Below are positions 8,505-16,582 of a stretch of DNA of 64,000 nt, piece after piece. This DNA is from CAVYXZ01 sp965223835. GTDB taxonomy: Bacteria > Chloroflexota > Anaerolineae > Aggregatilineales > Phototrophicaceae. The notes beneath the pieces were generated by a model, which was not told where the DNA came from, made no database searches, and saw only the letters and a program-made list of their open reading frames with translations. A program made the position numbers and the translations under genes. How positions within the stretch are numbered: the stretch's first letter is position 1; each line of letters starts with the position of its first letter. The stretch is from contig CBDCXQ010000001.1 in the NCBI GenBank assembly GCA_965223835.1, positions 4,650,001 to 4,714,000 of the forward strand. The letters are read 5' to 3'.

Positions 8505-9746
8505 ATGAAAGCTAAATTGATAGCAGCGATTTTGGTGATGGTGGTTAGCATCGCGACGTCAGCTACTGCCCAAGATGCATTTGAGCCAACTGGCCTGCGC
8601 CCTGATGCTCCAGCTTTTGCTATTCATGGGCCATATCATGTGGGCACAATGGAGATACAGGTCGAATATGCTGAGCGTTCTGTGCCGGTTTCTGTTTGGT
8701 ACCCTGCACTTAACTCAGACAAAATAGATGAGTTAACGACTTACTCTGCAGGCCTGATGGAGGTTGCCCCTGATCTGGATACACTCGAAGGTCACGCCAT
8801 TCGTGATGCTGAGCCAGCCACACTGAATGGCCCTTATCCTCTGGTTGTAGTTTCTCATGGTCTTGGTGCTTTCCGATATGGGCAACTGTACCTCACCGAG
8901 CATTTGGCATCTCAAGGCTTTGTGGTGATGGCACCGCAACATGTTGGCACGGCGATTGCTGATTTCTTCACTGCTTCTGAAGAGGATTTTGCAGCCAATC
9001 ATATTGCTTCTCAATTCTATCGGCCAGCCGACATGAAGCATACAATTGAATACGCAGATCAACTTACAGAAAATAACGGTGCGCTCGAAGGTTTGATTAA
9101 CACTGATCTTGTTGCAGTAGTGGGTTACTCGACCGGTGGAACGACGGCTTTTCAGGCTGCCGGTGCCCGGCTTGATTTCGAAGCTCTGGCAAGCTGGTGT
9201 GAAGGGCATGGCGAGGAATGGTATGCACATGAAGCTTGCCAATTCCTGGGTCAGGAAGAGATTCTTGCAAAGCTTTATGACTTTGAGCCTGATGCCAGCG
9301 ATCTTTGGCCTGCATTGAGTGATAATCGTGTAGACGCCCTCATCGCATTTGCACCTGGCGGTGAACTACCCACATTTGGCACCAGGGGCATTGCTGAGAT
9401 CACTGTACCTACACTGCTCGTCACTGGAACCGCGGATTCAGTTGTAGCACCAGAATACAACACATACTGGGCCTATGAGCAGGTTGGTGCCACGGAAAAA
9501 GCCCTGGTCACCTTTGAAAACGGCGGCCATATGGTCTTCGGCTATTGCCCCGAAGCATGGGTAGCGGCGTTTTATGAATTTTGCTCTGATCCGGTATGGG
9601 ATGTCTCCCGTGCCAGAGACATCTCTAATCATATTACCACCGCTTTTTTGAAAGATGTGCTTTATGGTGACGAAGAAGCACATACCGCTCTGATGCCGGA
9701 GGCTGTAAACTTCCCCGGTATCACCTACGAGACCACCATACAGTGA
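8505..9746 (+). CDS. Secreted alpha/beta hydrolase (dienelactone hydrolase / PAF-acetylhydrolase-like)
   Basis: 413 residues with a signal peptide (MKAKLIAAILVMVVSIATSA, cleavage near ATAQ-DA). Catalytic features: oxyanion region VVVSHGLGAFRYG, nucleophile elbow GYSTGG (Ser near residue 210), acid in LLVTGTADSVV and His in NGGHMVFGYC. The substrate cannot be read from sequence; relatives hydrolyse short-chain esters or phospholipid acyl groups outside the cytoplasm. Strong Shine-Dalgarno AAGGAAGG. An insertion sequence begins 26 bp after its stop codon, so any downstream operon partner has been cut off. Confidence 0.8.
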   Translation: MKAKLIAAILVMVVSIATSATAQDAFEPTGLRPDAPAFAIHGPYHVGTMEIQVEYAERSVPVSVWYPALNSDKIDELTTYSAGLMEVAPDLDTLEGHAIRDAEPATLNGPYPLVVVSHGLGAFRYGQLYLTEHLASQGFVVMAPQHVGTAIADFFTASEEDFAANHIASQFYRPADMKHTIEYADQLTENNGALEGLINTDLVAVVGYSTGGTTAFQAAGARLDFEALASWCEGHGEEWYAHEACQFLGQEEILAKLYDFEPDASDLWPALSDNRVDALIAFAPGGELPTFGTRGIAEITVPTLLVTGTADSVVAPEYNTYWAYEQVGATEKALVTFENGGHMVFGYCPEAWVAAFYEFCSDPVWDVSRARDISNHITTAFLKDVLYGDEEAHTALMPEAVNFPGITYETTIQ

Positions 9747-9802
9747 CAAGGATCCTGACAGAAATCTAGAAACATGAGTCATCCCAAATTTTATGAGATG
9801 AC

Positions 9803-9863
9803 AAAAAAGACCTCAGTCGGTAAAGTGAGATTTCCACAAATCACAACCGAAAGGGGTCTTTTT
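9803..9863 (+). promoter_or_regulatory. IS leader hairpin that can hide the transposase ribosome site
   Basis: AAAAAGACCTC (9804-9814) can pair with GGGGTCTTTTT (9853-9863; one G-T pair), enclosing about 38 bases. The 3' arm contains the GGGG that serves as the transposase Shine-Dalgarno and ends two bases before the ATG at 9866. Transcripts entering from flanking genes would carry both arms and be poorly translated, as known for several IS elements. Equivalent sites are at 26301-26361 (minus strand) and 40239-40299. Confidence 0.55.
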
Positions 9864-9865
9864 CA

Positions 9866-11200
9866 ATGGTAGATTGTGCAACAAATCAAGATCAATCACA
9901 AGAATTAGCCAACGGCTTAGAAGGATTTGTGTCGCCGTTGCTGGTGACATTAGATAAACGTCTCGACAAACGTCTTGTACGGACATTTCTACGCACATTG
10001 CTGGCGATGCTAACATTTCGCCACAGTCAATATGGCTTGTTGTTGAGTGAGTTAGGTGGCTATATTCTCAGTCCAGATAAAGCACCAGCAGGGACAAAAC
10101 GCTTGAGCAACTTGTTACGAAGTGCAAGCTGGTCAAGCTGGATCATAGGTCGTTTTTTGTGGCAAGGAGCAAGTGAGTTCATAGCCAGTCAGATCGGACA
10201 GGGTCAAACGGCATTGGTGTTGTGGGATGAGAGTGTTATTGAGAAGCCAGAAAGTATTGCGGTTGAAGGTTTATGTGCTGTCAGGTCAAGCAAAGCAGCC
10301 CGTCTGAAACGAATTAAACCGGGGTATTTCAATCCACCGGGAGGTCGTCCAATTTTTGTTCCGGGCATGGAATGGATGACATTAGTCGTTGTTGGTATGT
10401 CAGGCCATCCGGTGTTAGCAGCAATGAAGTGGTGGACAAGACGTGGTAAATTTGCCACACGTAAACGTCCGACAGCGACGCAACTGCTTCATCGCTGTGC
10501 TTACTTCTGGAAGAGGCAAGTCATTCATGTTTGGGATCGTGGTTATGCCAGTAGTCCCTGGCTCAAACAAGCCTTTCGCTTTGATGTGCGTTTTGTTTTG
10601 CGCTGGCAGACAAAATATCACCTCGTTGATGCAAACGGCAAACGCTGTGCCTGGAAAATCACACGGGGTAAACGGAGTATGGATCACCGCTTGATTTGGG
10701 ATGCCAGACGACAGTGTTGGCGCAAGACAGGTATTATTTATGTGCCGGTGACCCATGCAGACTATCCTGACCAGCCTCTATTTCTAGTGGTATCACGTCC
10801 AGGGAAAAGCAAAAAACCCTGGTATTTGCTCACCAATGAACCTATTCATTCTCTTGATGATGCCTGGCGCATGGTCTTTATTTACGCACGTCGCTGGCAA
10901 ATCGAAATGACCTATCGTTATGCCAAAACTGAACTCGCACTTGAAAGTCCTCGCCTGTGGTCATGGCAAAACCGCATCAAACTCATGATGATGGTTGCTC
11001 TTGTCTATGCTTTTTTGCTATCTCTCTTGCATTCTAACTTTGAGGCACTCAAAAACTGGCTTCTGCGACACTGGTGTCACCGCACTGGCAAACGACTTCG
11101 TGAGGTCTCTTTGCCTCTTTACCGTTTGCGCTCTGCTCTCAGTCGCTTGTGGATGAGCCATCCACCTACTTTACAATTTCTTTGGCAAAGTTCGGGATGA
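9866..11200 (+). CDS. IS4-family DDE transposase (copy 1)
   Basis: 444 residues. DDE acids are seen as D121 (LVLWDES), D224 (HVWDRGYA) and E347 within the IS4 signature Y340-x2-R343-x3-E347-x6-K354 (YARRWQIEMTYRYAK), which matches the family spacing exactly. Basic, Trp-rich C-terminus (WLLRHWCHRTGKR). It catalyses cut-and-paste transposition of its own element. Intact and presumably active, since three identical copies exist within 32 kb. Preceded by a leader hairpin that covers its ribosome site. Confidence 0.93.
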   Translation: MVDCATNQDQSQELANGLEGFVSPLLVTLDKRLDKRLVRTFLRTLLAMLTFRHSQYGLLLSELGGYILSPDKAPAGTKRLSNLLRSASWSSWIIGRFLWQGASEFIASQIGQGQTALVLWDESVIEKPESIAVEGLCAVRSSKAARLKRIKPGYFNPPGGRPIFVPGMEWMTLVVVGMSGHPVLAAMKWWTRRGKFATRKRPTATQLLHRCAYFWKRQVIHVWDRGYASSPWLKQAFRFDVRFVLRWQTKYHLVDANGKRCAWKITRGKRSMDHRLIWDARRQCWRKTGIIYVPVTHADYPDQPLFLVVSRPGKSKKPWYLLTNEPIHSLDDAWRMVFIYARRWQIEMTYRYAKTELALESPRLWSWQNRIKLMMMVALVYAFLLSLLHSNFEALKNWLLRHWCHRTGKRLREVSLPLYRLRSALSRLWMSHPPTLQFLWQSSG

Positions 11201-11272
11201 CTCATGTTTGGCAAATTGAATATATTAGCGATTCAACGCATACTATATCTTCAGTCGACTTGAGGAATATCG

Positions 11273-11521
11273 ATGACCAAAAGTATTCCCACCGAAATTG
11301 ACGAGTTAATCGAATACCTAGCCGCAAAAGCGACACCACAGGAAATTCTGGATTTTCAGTTTTCCGCAGCCATTCAGCAACGAACCGACACACTGATTAA
11401 CCGTCAGGATGCTGGCGAACTGAGCCTCGAAGAGCAGCGTGAATTAGATCAATTGCGCTATTTCTACCAGTTGGTTTCGCTGCTACAAACTGAGGCGTTG
11501 GAACGACGCAATCAGGCATAA
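11273..11521 (+). CDS. Small acidic helical protein, unknown function
   Basis: 82 residues, predicted all-helical and acidic, with the pattern KATPQEILDFQFSAAIQQR...GELSLEEQRELDQL. Short proteins of this style occur beside HNH or PIN-type genes in cyanobacteria and Chloroflexota and are sometimes labelled antitoxin-like; that comparison is from memory and no partner is present here. GAGGAAT precedes the ATG. The IS end lies 67 bp upstream, so the original promoter or partner gene may have been displaced. Confidence 0.6.
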   Translation: MTKSIPTEIDELIEYLAAKATPQEILDFQFSAAIQQRTDTLINRQDAGELSLEEQRELDQLRYFYQLVSLLQTEALERRNQA

Positions 11522-11564
11522 GCAACTGGATCATTGCCGATTTTAACGGAACCAGCATCAAAGA

Positions 11565-12014
11565 TTATTGGGCTGAAAGACGCGCCTGTGCGGCATGTTG
11601 CACCATTGCCACCACGCCCATAAGGCCCTGCCCCTTGCCCATCGAGATTTCCTTGCCGAAAATATCGAAAACCACGCTGGTCTGTACCGCCGCCACCTGT
11701 TCCAGCGGCACCCCCGAACATGCCTCACCCAAAATCACGGACATCGCCATCGCCGATAACCCCTGTGGATTGAGGACATCAAAGCGATAATCCAACGTGC
11801 CATCGTCGTTATCCAGCGCCCATACATAGGCTTCCGATTCGCAGGCCGGGACTTTGTGCGCATCATCATAGGGTTGGGTGGCGATGGCGGGTGTGACCTG
11901 CACCGACTTGAACCGATCCGCGACTTCAATGAGATAGGCCGCCCGTTCATTGCGGTCGGTGATAAACGAGAAATCTTCGATGATTTCCGTCAGTTTTTCG
12001 GGATAGTCAGGCAT
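11565..12014 (-). CDS. SufE-family sulfur acceptor protein
   Basis: 149 residues from the ATG at 12014, which lies two bases after the stop of the rhodanese gene; an ATG at 12053 would overlap that gene by 37 bases and is less likely. SufE proteins take persulfide sulfur from a cysteine desulfurase on a Cys in the loop before the conserved segment; here the loop reads HKVPACESEAYVWA, in place of the common GCQSxVW. The fold pattern PDYPEKLTEIIEDFSF at the N-terminus is typical. Coupled to a thiosulfate sulfurtransferase, so it may take part in sulfane-sulfur transfer. Confidence 0.8.
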   Translation of the reverse strand: MPDYPEKLTEIIEDFSFITDRNERAAYLIEVADRFKSVQVTPAIATQPYDDAHKVPACESEAYVWALDNDDGTLDYRFDVLNPQGLSAMAMSVILGEACSGVPLEQVAAVQTSVVFDIFGKEISMGKGQGLMGVVAMVQHAAQARLSAQ

Positions 12015-12016
12015 CG

Positions 12017-12880
<864 letters not shown>

Positions 12881-13008
12881 TTTGACCTCCGATCATAATA
12901 AAAAAGATCAGCATCATCATAACTTGCTGAGGAGGCCACTTCAATCGCCGTTTAGGACCGCTCAATCGCGGCATACCAGACCAATTTGCGCAATTTAGCA
13001 GCAATTGC

Positions 13009-13037
13009 TTGACAGCGAGCATGTTTCAGCTTATACT
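13009..13037 (+). promoter_or_regulatory. Sigma70-type promoter of the tetR gene
   Basis: TTGACA (13009-13014), 17-base spacer, TATACT (13032-13037). The TetR-type palindrome begins directly after the -10 box, so the expected transcription start lies inside the operator. Confidence 0.8.
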
Positions 13038-13052
13038 CCGAACGATGTTCAG
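13038..13052 (+). promoter_or_regulatory. Operator 1, TetR autoregulation
   Basis: CCGAAC-GAT-GTTCAG, a near-palindrome with GAAC/GTTC arms and a 3-base centre, 17 bases before the tetR ATG and overlapping the likely +1. The same motif stands before each of the next two genes. Confidence 0.7.
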
Positions 13053-13069
13053 TATACGAATAAAGTTCA

Positions 13070-13687
13070 ATGTCTGAAGCAATGACCGCCCGCGAACGCC
13101 GCCAGGCCCGCACTAAAGACGAAATCCTGAATGCCGCCATCGAACTCATCATGGAGCAAGGTATCGACAATCTACAAATGCGCGAGGTCGCTAAACGCGT
13201 TGACTATAGTATTGGCGGATTGTACCAGTACTTCGCCAGCAAAGATGAGATCATTAACGCCGCCTGTATTGAGGGTGACCGCCGCCTAACCGAGTACATC
13301 AAGGCCGTGCCGACCACATTGCCCCTCAAAACTTACCTGTGTGAGGTCGGCGAAGCTTACATTCAATTTGCCCGCCAGAACCCAAATCATTTCGCCATTC
13401 TGTTTTCGATGCGAACGGTGGGTATTGCGGAGCCATTTGCCGCGGACGCGCCGGAAATGGAGGGGAGTTTTGGTATCTTGATGACCGCAGTCATGCGCGG
13501 CATAGAGGCCGGTCAGATTCAGGTGACTGAAGGCTTCGGTGCCTGGGAAATAACCTACAATTTGTGGGCCATCGTTCATGGCATGGCAACACTGGAGGTC
13601 AGTTATCTACGCGATTTCAAGTTCGACTTCGAGACTGCCAATCGGCATGGACTGGAGATTTTTGTCGCGGGACTCGTAACGGACTAA
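13070..13687 (+). CDS. TetR/AcrR-family transcriptional regulator
   Basis: 205 residues. N-terminal HTH at about 10-57 (RTKDEILNAAIELIMEQGIDNLQMREVAKRVD split by the turn; recognition part YSIGGLYQYFASKDEIINA). The remaining 150 residues form the variable ligand-binding domain, with the terminal helix typical of a TetR C-domain. It most probably represses its own promoter and the two genes downstream, because the same palindrome lies in front of all three. The inducer is unknown; the neighbouring MFS exporter suggests a toxic hydrophobic compound. Confidence 0.88.
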   Translation: MSEAMTARERRQARTKDEILNAAIELIMEQGIDNLQMREVAKRVDYSIGGLYQYFASKDEIINAACIEGDRRLTEYIKAVPTTLPLKTYLCEVGEAYIQFARQNPNHFAILFSMRTVGIAEPFAADAPEMEGSFGILMTAVMRGIEAGQIQVTEGFGAWEITYNLWAIVHGMATLEVSYLRDFKFDFETANRHGLEIFVAGLVTD

Positions 13688-13704
13688 AAATTTTTTGCGC
13701 TTGA

Positions 13705-13719
13705 CTGAACAGTGTTCAG
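13705..13719 (+). promoter_or_regulatory. Operator 2, upstream of the DUF4188 gene
   Basis: CTGAAC-AGT-GTTCAG, a perfect palindrome around a 3-base centre. It overlaps a possible -35 box (TTGACT, 13701-13706); a matching -10 is weak. It lies 18 bp after the tetR stop and 37 bp before the next ATG. Confidence 0.75.
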
Positions 13720-13756
13720 AAAACAAACAAGATTCGAGAGAAAAGGGAAACAGAAA

Positions 13757-14245
13757 ATGGCTGAACATATTTATCCGGGGCGTTACACCGCCGAAATTGA
13801 TGACTCGTTTGTGGTTTTTCTCATCGGGTCGCGCATGAACGACTGGCGGATCTGGAAATATCGCTGGCTGGGGCAGGCGATGGGTGACATGCTTACCGTA
13901 CTGCATCAGCACCCGGAAAAGGGCTTCCTGGGCGGCGAAAATTTTTTCCGCTTCAACCCGATCACGTCCATTCTCGTGTCATACTGGCGCTCGTTCGAAG
14001 ATTTGGAACGGTTTGCCCATGACAAAAACGACCCACACCTGGAACCCTGGCGACGCTTTATGCGCGAAATCGGCGATGACGGTAGCTTCGGCATCTGGCA
14101 TGAAACGTACCAAGTGGAAGCCGGGGCCTATGAAGTTCTATATGGCAACATGCCCCGGTTCGGGCTGGCGAAAGCGACGCATCATATCGCTGTGAGTGAA
14201 CGCAGCAACAGCGCCCGCCAGCGGATCAAACAACCGGTGATCTAA
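13757..14245 (+). CDS. DUF4188 / monooxygenase-like protein
   Basis: 162 residues from the ATG at 13757 with AAAAGGGAAA upstream; an earlier GTG inside the operator is rejected. Segments such as FVVFLIGSRMNDWRIWKY, ILVSYWRSFEDLERFAHD and GIWHETYQVEAGAYEVLYGNMP fit the DUF4188 family, which has a dimeric alpha/beta-barrel fold related to antibiotic-biosynthesis monooxygenases. Activity is unproven for the family. It sits between a TetR regulator and an MFS exporter with its own copy of the operator, so a role in modifying or sensing the exported compound is inferred. Confidence 0.8.
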   Translation: MAEHIYPGRYTAEIDDSFVVFLIGSRMNDWRIWKYRWLGQAMGDMLTVLHQHPEKGFLGGENFFRFNPITSILVSYWRSFEDLERFAHDKNDPHLEPWRRFMREIGDDGSFGIWHETYQVEAGAYEVLYGNMPRFGLAKATHHIAVSERSNSARQRIKQPVI

Positions 14246-14260
14246 TTTTTTTGCCAGTGA

Positions 14261-14275
14261 CCGAACAATGTTCGG
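14261..14275 (+). promoter_or_regulatory. Operator 3, upstream of the MFS gene
   Basis: CCGAAC-AAT-GTTCGG, a perfect palindrome around a 3-base centre in the 58-bp gap between the DUF4188 and MFS genes. A TTGCCA lies just before it (14251-14256) as a possible -35; the -10 is unclear. Confidence 0.75.
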
Positions 14276-14303
14276 ATTATGAATGCTATAAGGGGTAACG
14301 ATC

Positions 14304-15611
14304 ATGGCAACATTAACCGCAACACCACCAACGACTAATCAATCCAATCCGCTACGCGCCCTGTTGGGTCAGCGCAACTTTCGCCTGCTGTGGCTGGGTG
14401 AGGGCATCTCGCTGCTGGGCGACCAATTTTATATGATTGCCCTGCCCTGGCTGGTTCTGCAATTTACGGGCGATGCCTTTGCGATGGGCACCGTGCTGGC
14501 ATTGGGCGGCGTTCCCCGCGCGCTGTTTATGCTCATCGGTGGGGCGTTGACCGACCGCTTTTCACCGCGCATGACCATGCTGGTTTCGAACGTGATGCGC
14601 ATGCTGCTGGTGAGCCTGCTGGCAATTCTGGTGTTAACGGGCACGATCGAAATCTGGATGCTCTATGCCTTTGCCCTGGCCTTTGGGCTGGCCGATGCCA
14701 TCTTTTTCCCGGCCCAGAGCGCCATCGTGCCCCAGATCGTCAAACCAGACCAGTTGGCGACCGCCAATGCTATCGTGCAGGGGACCGCTCAGATCAGTTT
14801 GTTCGCGGGGCCAGTCCTCGCTGGAACCCTGATTGCGGTGCTCAGTGGTCAAACTGCGGACGGCACTGTCAACCTCAGTGGGATGGGCATCGCCTTTGCG
14901 ATTGACGCCCTTACCTTTGTCGCCTCGGCGTTTACATTATGGCTCATGCGCGTCGAACGACCAGCCCCTGATGACAGCAGTCGCAGCGATTTACTGGGCG
15001 CCATCCGCAGCGGTATGGCATTCGTCTGGGAGGATACGCGTTTGCGCATCATCTTCCTGATTATTGCTGCCAGCCAGTTCTTCATCATGGGGCCGATGGT
15101 CGTGGGCATTCCGGTGCTGGCTGACCAACGCTTTATCGAAGGGGCGGCTGCATTTGGCTTGATTTCATCCGCGCTCGGCGGCGGGATGCTATTGGGCACG
15201 GTTCTGGCCGGGTTGTTGCCACGCCCCCCTGCACGTATTCTTGGCTCGGTGCTGTTCGTAACCTACAGTGGCATGGGCATTGGGGTCGCGTTATTAGGCA
15301 TAGCCGCCGGGATGATCCCTGCCGCGTTGATCGCCCTCGGCATGGGGGTCGCTAACGGTTACACGGTCATCATCTTCATCACCTGGTTGCAAAACCGCAC
15401 CCCCGACGCCATGTTGGGCCGTGTCATGAGCCTGATGATGTTGGCGACGCAGGGCCTCGCGCCGATCTCGAACGCCATTGCCGGGGCGGTTATCGACATC
15501 AATCTGGTGGGCATGTTTTTGATCGCAGGCAGTACGATGACCGTCATTGCGCTGTTGGCAGCGATCAATCCGCAAACCCGCTCGTTGGAAGAAATCCCCA
15601 CAGCAACGTAA
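14304..15611 (+). CDS. MFS transporter, probable drug/siderophore exporter (EntS/MFS_3-like)
   Basis: 435 residues, about 12 membrane helices. N-terminal RNFRLLWLGEGISLLGDQFYMIALPWLVLQ is typical of the DHA3/EntS-like efflux group; loop 2-3 motif GGALTDRFSPRMTMLVSN matches motif A of the superfamily. Likely a proton-driven exporter in the cytoplasmic membrane. AAGGGG precedes the ATG. Predicted to be controlled by the TetR protein at 13070 through operator 3. Confidence 0.85.
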   Translation: MATLTATPPTTNQSNPLRALLGQRNFRLLWLGEGISLLGDQFYMIALPWLVLQFTGDAFAMGTVLALGGVPRALFMLIGGALTDRFSPRMTMLVSNVMRMLLVSLLAILVLTGTIEIWMLYAFALAFGLADAIFFPAQSAIVPQIVKPDQLATANAIVQGTAQISLFAGPVLAGTLIAVLSGQTADGTVNLSGMGIAFAIDALTFVASAFTLWLMRVERPAPDDSSRSDLLGAIRSGMAFVWEDTRLRIIFLIIAASQFFIMGPMVVGIPVLADQRFIEGAAAFGLISSALGGGMLLGTVLAGLLPRPPARILGSVLFVTYSGMGIGVALLGIAAGMIPAALIALGMGVANGYTVIIFITWLQNRTPDAMLGRVMSLMMLATQGLAPISNAIAGAVIDINLVGMFLIAGSTMTVIALLAAINPQTRSLEEIPTAT

Positions 15612-15629
15612 ATCGAAGCATCAAATTGA

Positions 15630-15651
15630 GGGGAGGGAGCCATTCCTCCCC
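15630..15651 (+). terminator. Hairpin after the MFS gene
   Basis: GGGGAGG / CCTCCCC with an 8-base loop, 19 bp after the stop. No T-run follows, so this is only a possible terminator or mRNA-stabilising stem. Confidence 0.35.
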
Positions 15652-15719
15652 GTTGGCATCAACCACGATTGTTCGCAAATACTGAAGTTTATAAATGATA
15701 ATCTGTATTTGTGAATTAC

Positions 15720-15749
15720 TTGACAAAGCCAAGCCAAGTGTAATATGCT
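15720..15749 (+). promoter_or_regulatory. Probable sigma70 promoter of the 15829 gene
   Basis: TTGACA at 15720-15725; downstream either TATGCT (15744-15749, 18-base spacer) or TAATAT (15741-15746, 15-base spacer). About 80 bases of AT-rich leader follow before the ATG. Confidence 0.55.
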
Positions 15750-15828
15750 ATTTGCGTTACAAATAAATTCGCAGTGAGCAATATTGGGTTTAATCCATTA
15801 AGATTAAACATTTAGAGAGTAAAAAATC

Positions 15829-16236
15829 ATGATTCCAATGCGTGTGTGGATAGAAACATCTGACGACAATGAAGCTGATGCCTGTGATGTGATTGTCGAA
15901 ATGGAAGACGGCAAACTCTATACGGCGTTATTCGTCACACAGCCCTATTTCAAACGTCAGATGGAATTGAGTCTGCACATGAGCAAACAGCTTGATATGC
16001 CACCGGTGCGCTACACCGCGTTAGAAACGGCGCATATCGTGGTTGAAAGCCTGCAACGCGACGTACTGGAAGACACGATTGATAACATGCTGGCCCTCGA
16101 TGTATTCGAAGGCTGCTTCACGCTGGTCAATGAAGACGAGAACGATACCCCGCGAACTACCAACGATGGCAAACGCGCAACTACCGAAGTTGCTGCGGTT
16201 GTCATCAACGAGGTACTCACCGTTCACGTTGATTGA
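15829..16236 (+). CDS. Hypothetical acidic protein
   Basis: 135 residues, acidic, without signal peptide or membrane span. N-terminal half is beta-rich (MRVWIETSDDNEADACDVIVEMEDGKLYTALFVT), then an amphipathic helical segment (VVESLQRDVLEDTIDNML), then a low-complexity Thr/Asn/Asp tail. GAGAG lies before the ATG and a good promoter about 80 bases upstream. I do not recognise the family; it stands alone between the MFS gene and the ThrRS pair. Confidence 0.65.
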   Translation: MIPMRVWIETSDDNEADACDVIVEMEDGKLYTALFVTQPYFKRQMELSLHMSKQLDMPPVRYTALETAHIVVESLQRDVLEDTIDNMLALDVFEGCFTLVNEDENDTPRTTNDGKRATTEVAAVVINEVLTVHVD

Positions 16237-16445
16237 CCGGGGCCTATCCCCCACGTTTTTACCCAAACAACTGAAAAACGCAATGCCTGGTGACGGTGAG
16301 TTGTGTCCTGAGTTTTGATTCCGCTTGCGGTGTGAATTCGGACAAAGCGATTGCCGCTTCCTGAACACGTGCACGCTGCCCAGCCAATAACCATCTATTC
16401 TAACTGTCATGATGGAATTGGATTTGCAAGCATAAATCCAGTTTA

Positions 16446-16526
16446 CCTCACCCCTCCTTACCTGCGGTAATTCCTCCCCTCTCCATTTTGGAGAGGGGAA
16501 AGTGAGCGAAGCGAACAGGGGTGAGG
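16446..16526. repeat. Palindromic intergenic repeat (CCTCACCCC type)
   Basis: Outer arms CCTCACCCCT and AGGGGTGAGG, inner perfect stem CCCCTCTCC / GGAGAGGGG around ATTTT. It belongs to the same kind as the repeats at 40077-40169 and 62136-62211. It lies in the 346-bp gap before the first ThrRS gene; the rest of that gap (16237-16445 and 16527-16582) shows no gene and no T-box motif. Confidence 0.7.
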
Positions 16527-16582
16527 TGTTGTTGCCACCTAAGTAGTTAGAATCAATAAGTTCACAACAATCGAGGATTCTC

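Larger units (their letters stand above)
9773..11206 (+). mobile_element. IS4-family insertion sequence, copy 1 (with flanking CATG)
   Basis: 1434 bp from CATG to CATG, inverted ends AGTCATCCCAAATTTT (left) and AGTCATCCCGAACTTT (right, read inward). CATG flanks both ends in all three copies, so it is either the IR tip or a 4-bp target duplication; if the latter, the element itself is 9777-11202 (1426 bp). One transposase gene. Copies 2 and 3 translate identically in every frame, implying very recent spread. No longer direct repeat of 9-13 bp was found in the flanks. Confidence 0.9.

Noticed and set aside
10204..10756. Antisense open frames inside the IS4 transposase gene (also in copies 2 and 3)
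   Set aside because: They merely mirror the transposase codons, lack ribosome sites and have no recognisable protein features.
9760..11220. Long (9-13 bp) target duplication around IS copy 1
   Set aside because: Flanking bases AGAAATCTAGAAA and TTTGGCAAATTG do not match; only the CATG is shared.
16237..16582. T-box leader upstream of thrS
   Set aside because: No AGGGTGG-type antiterminator or terminator stem was found; the region is occupied by a palindromic repeat.
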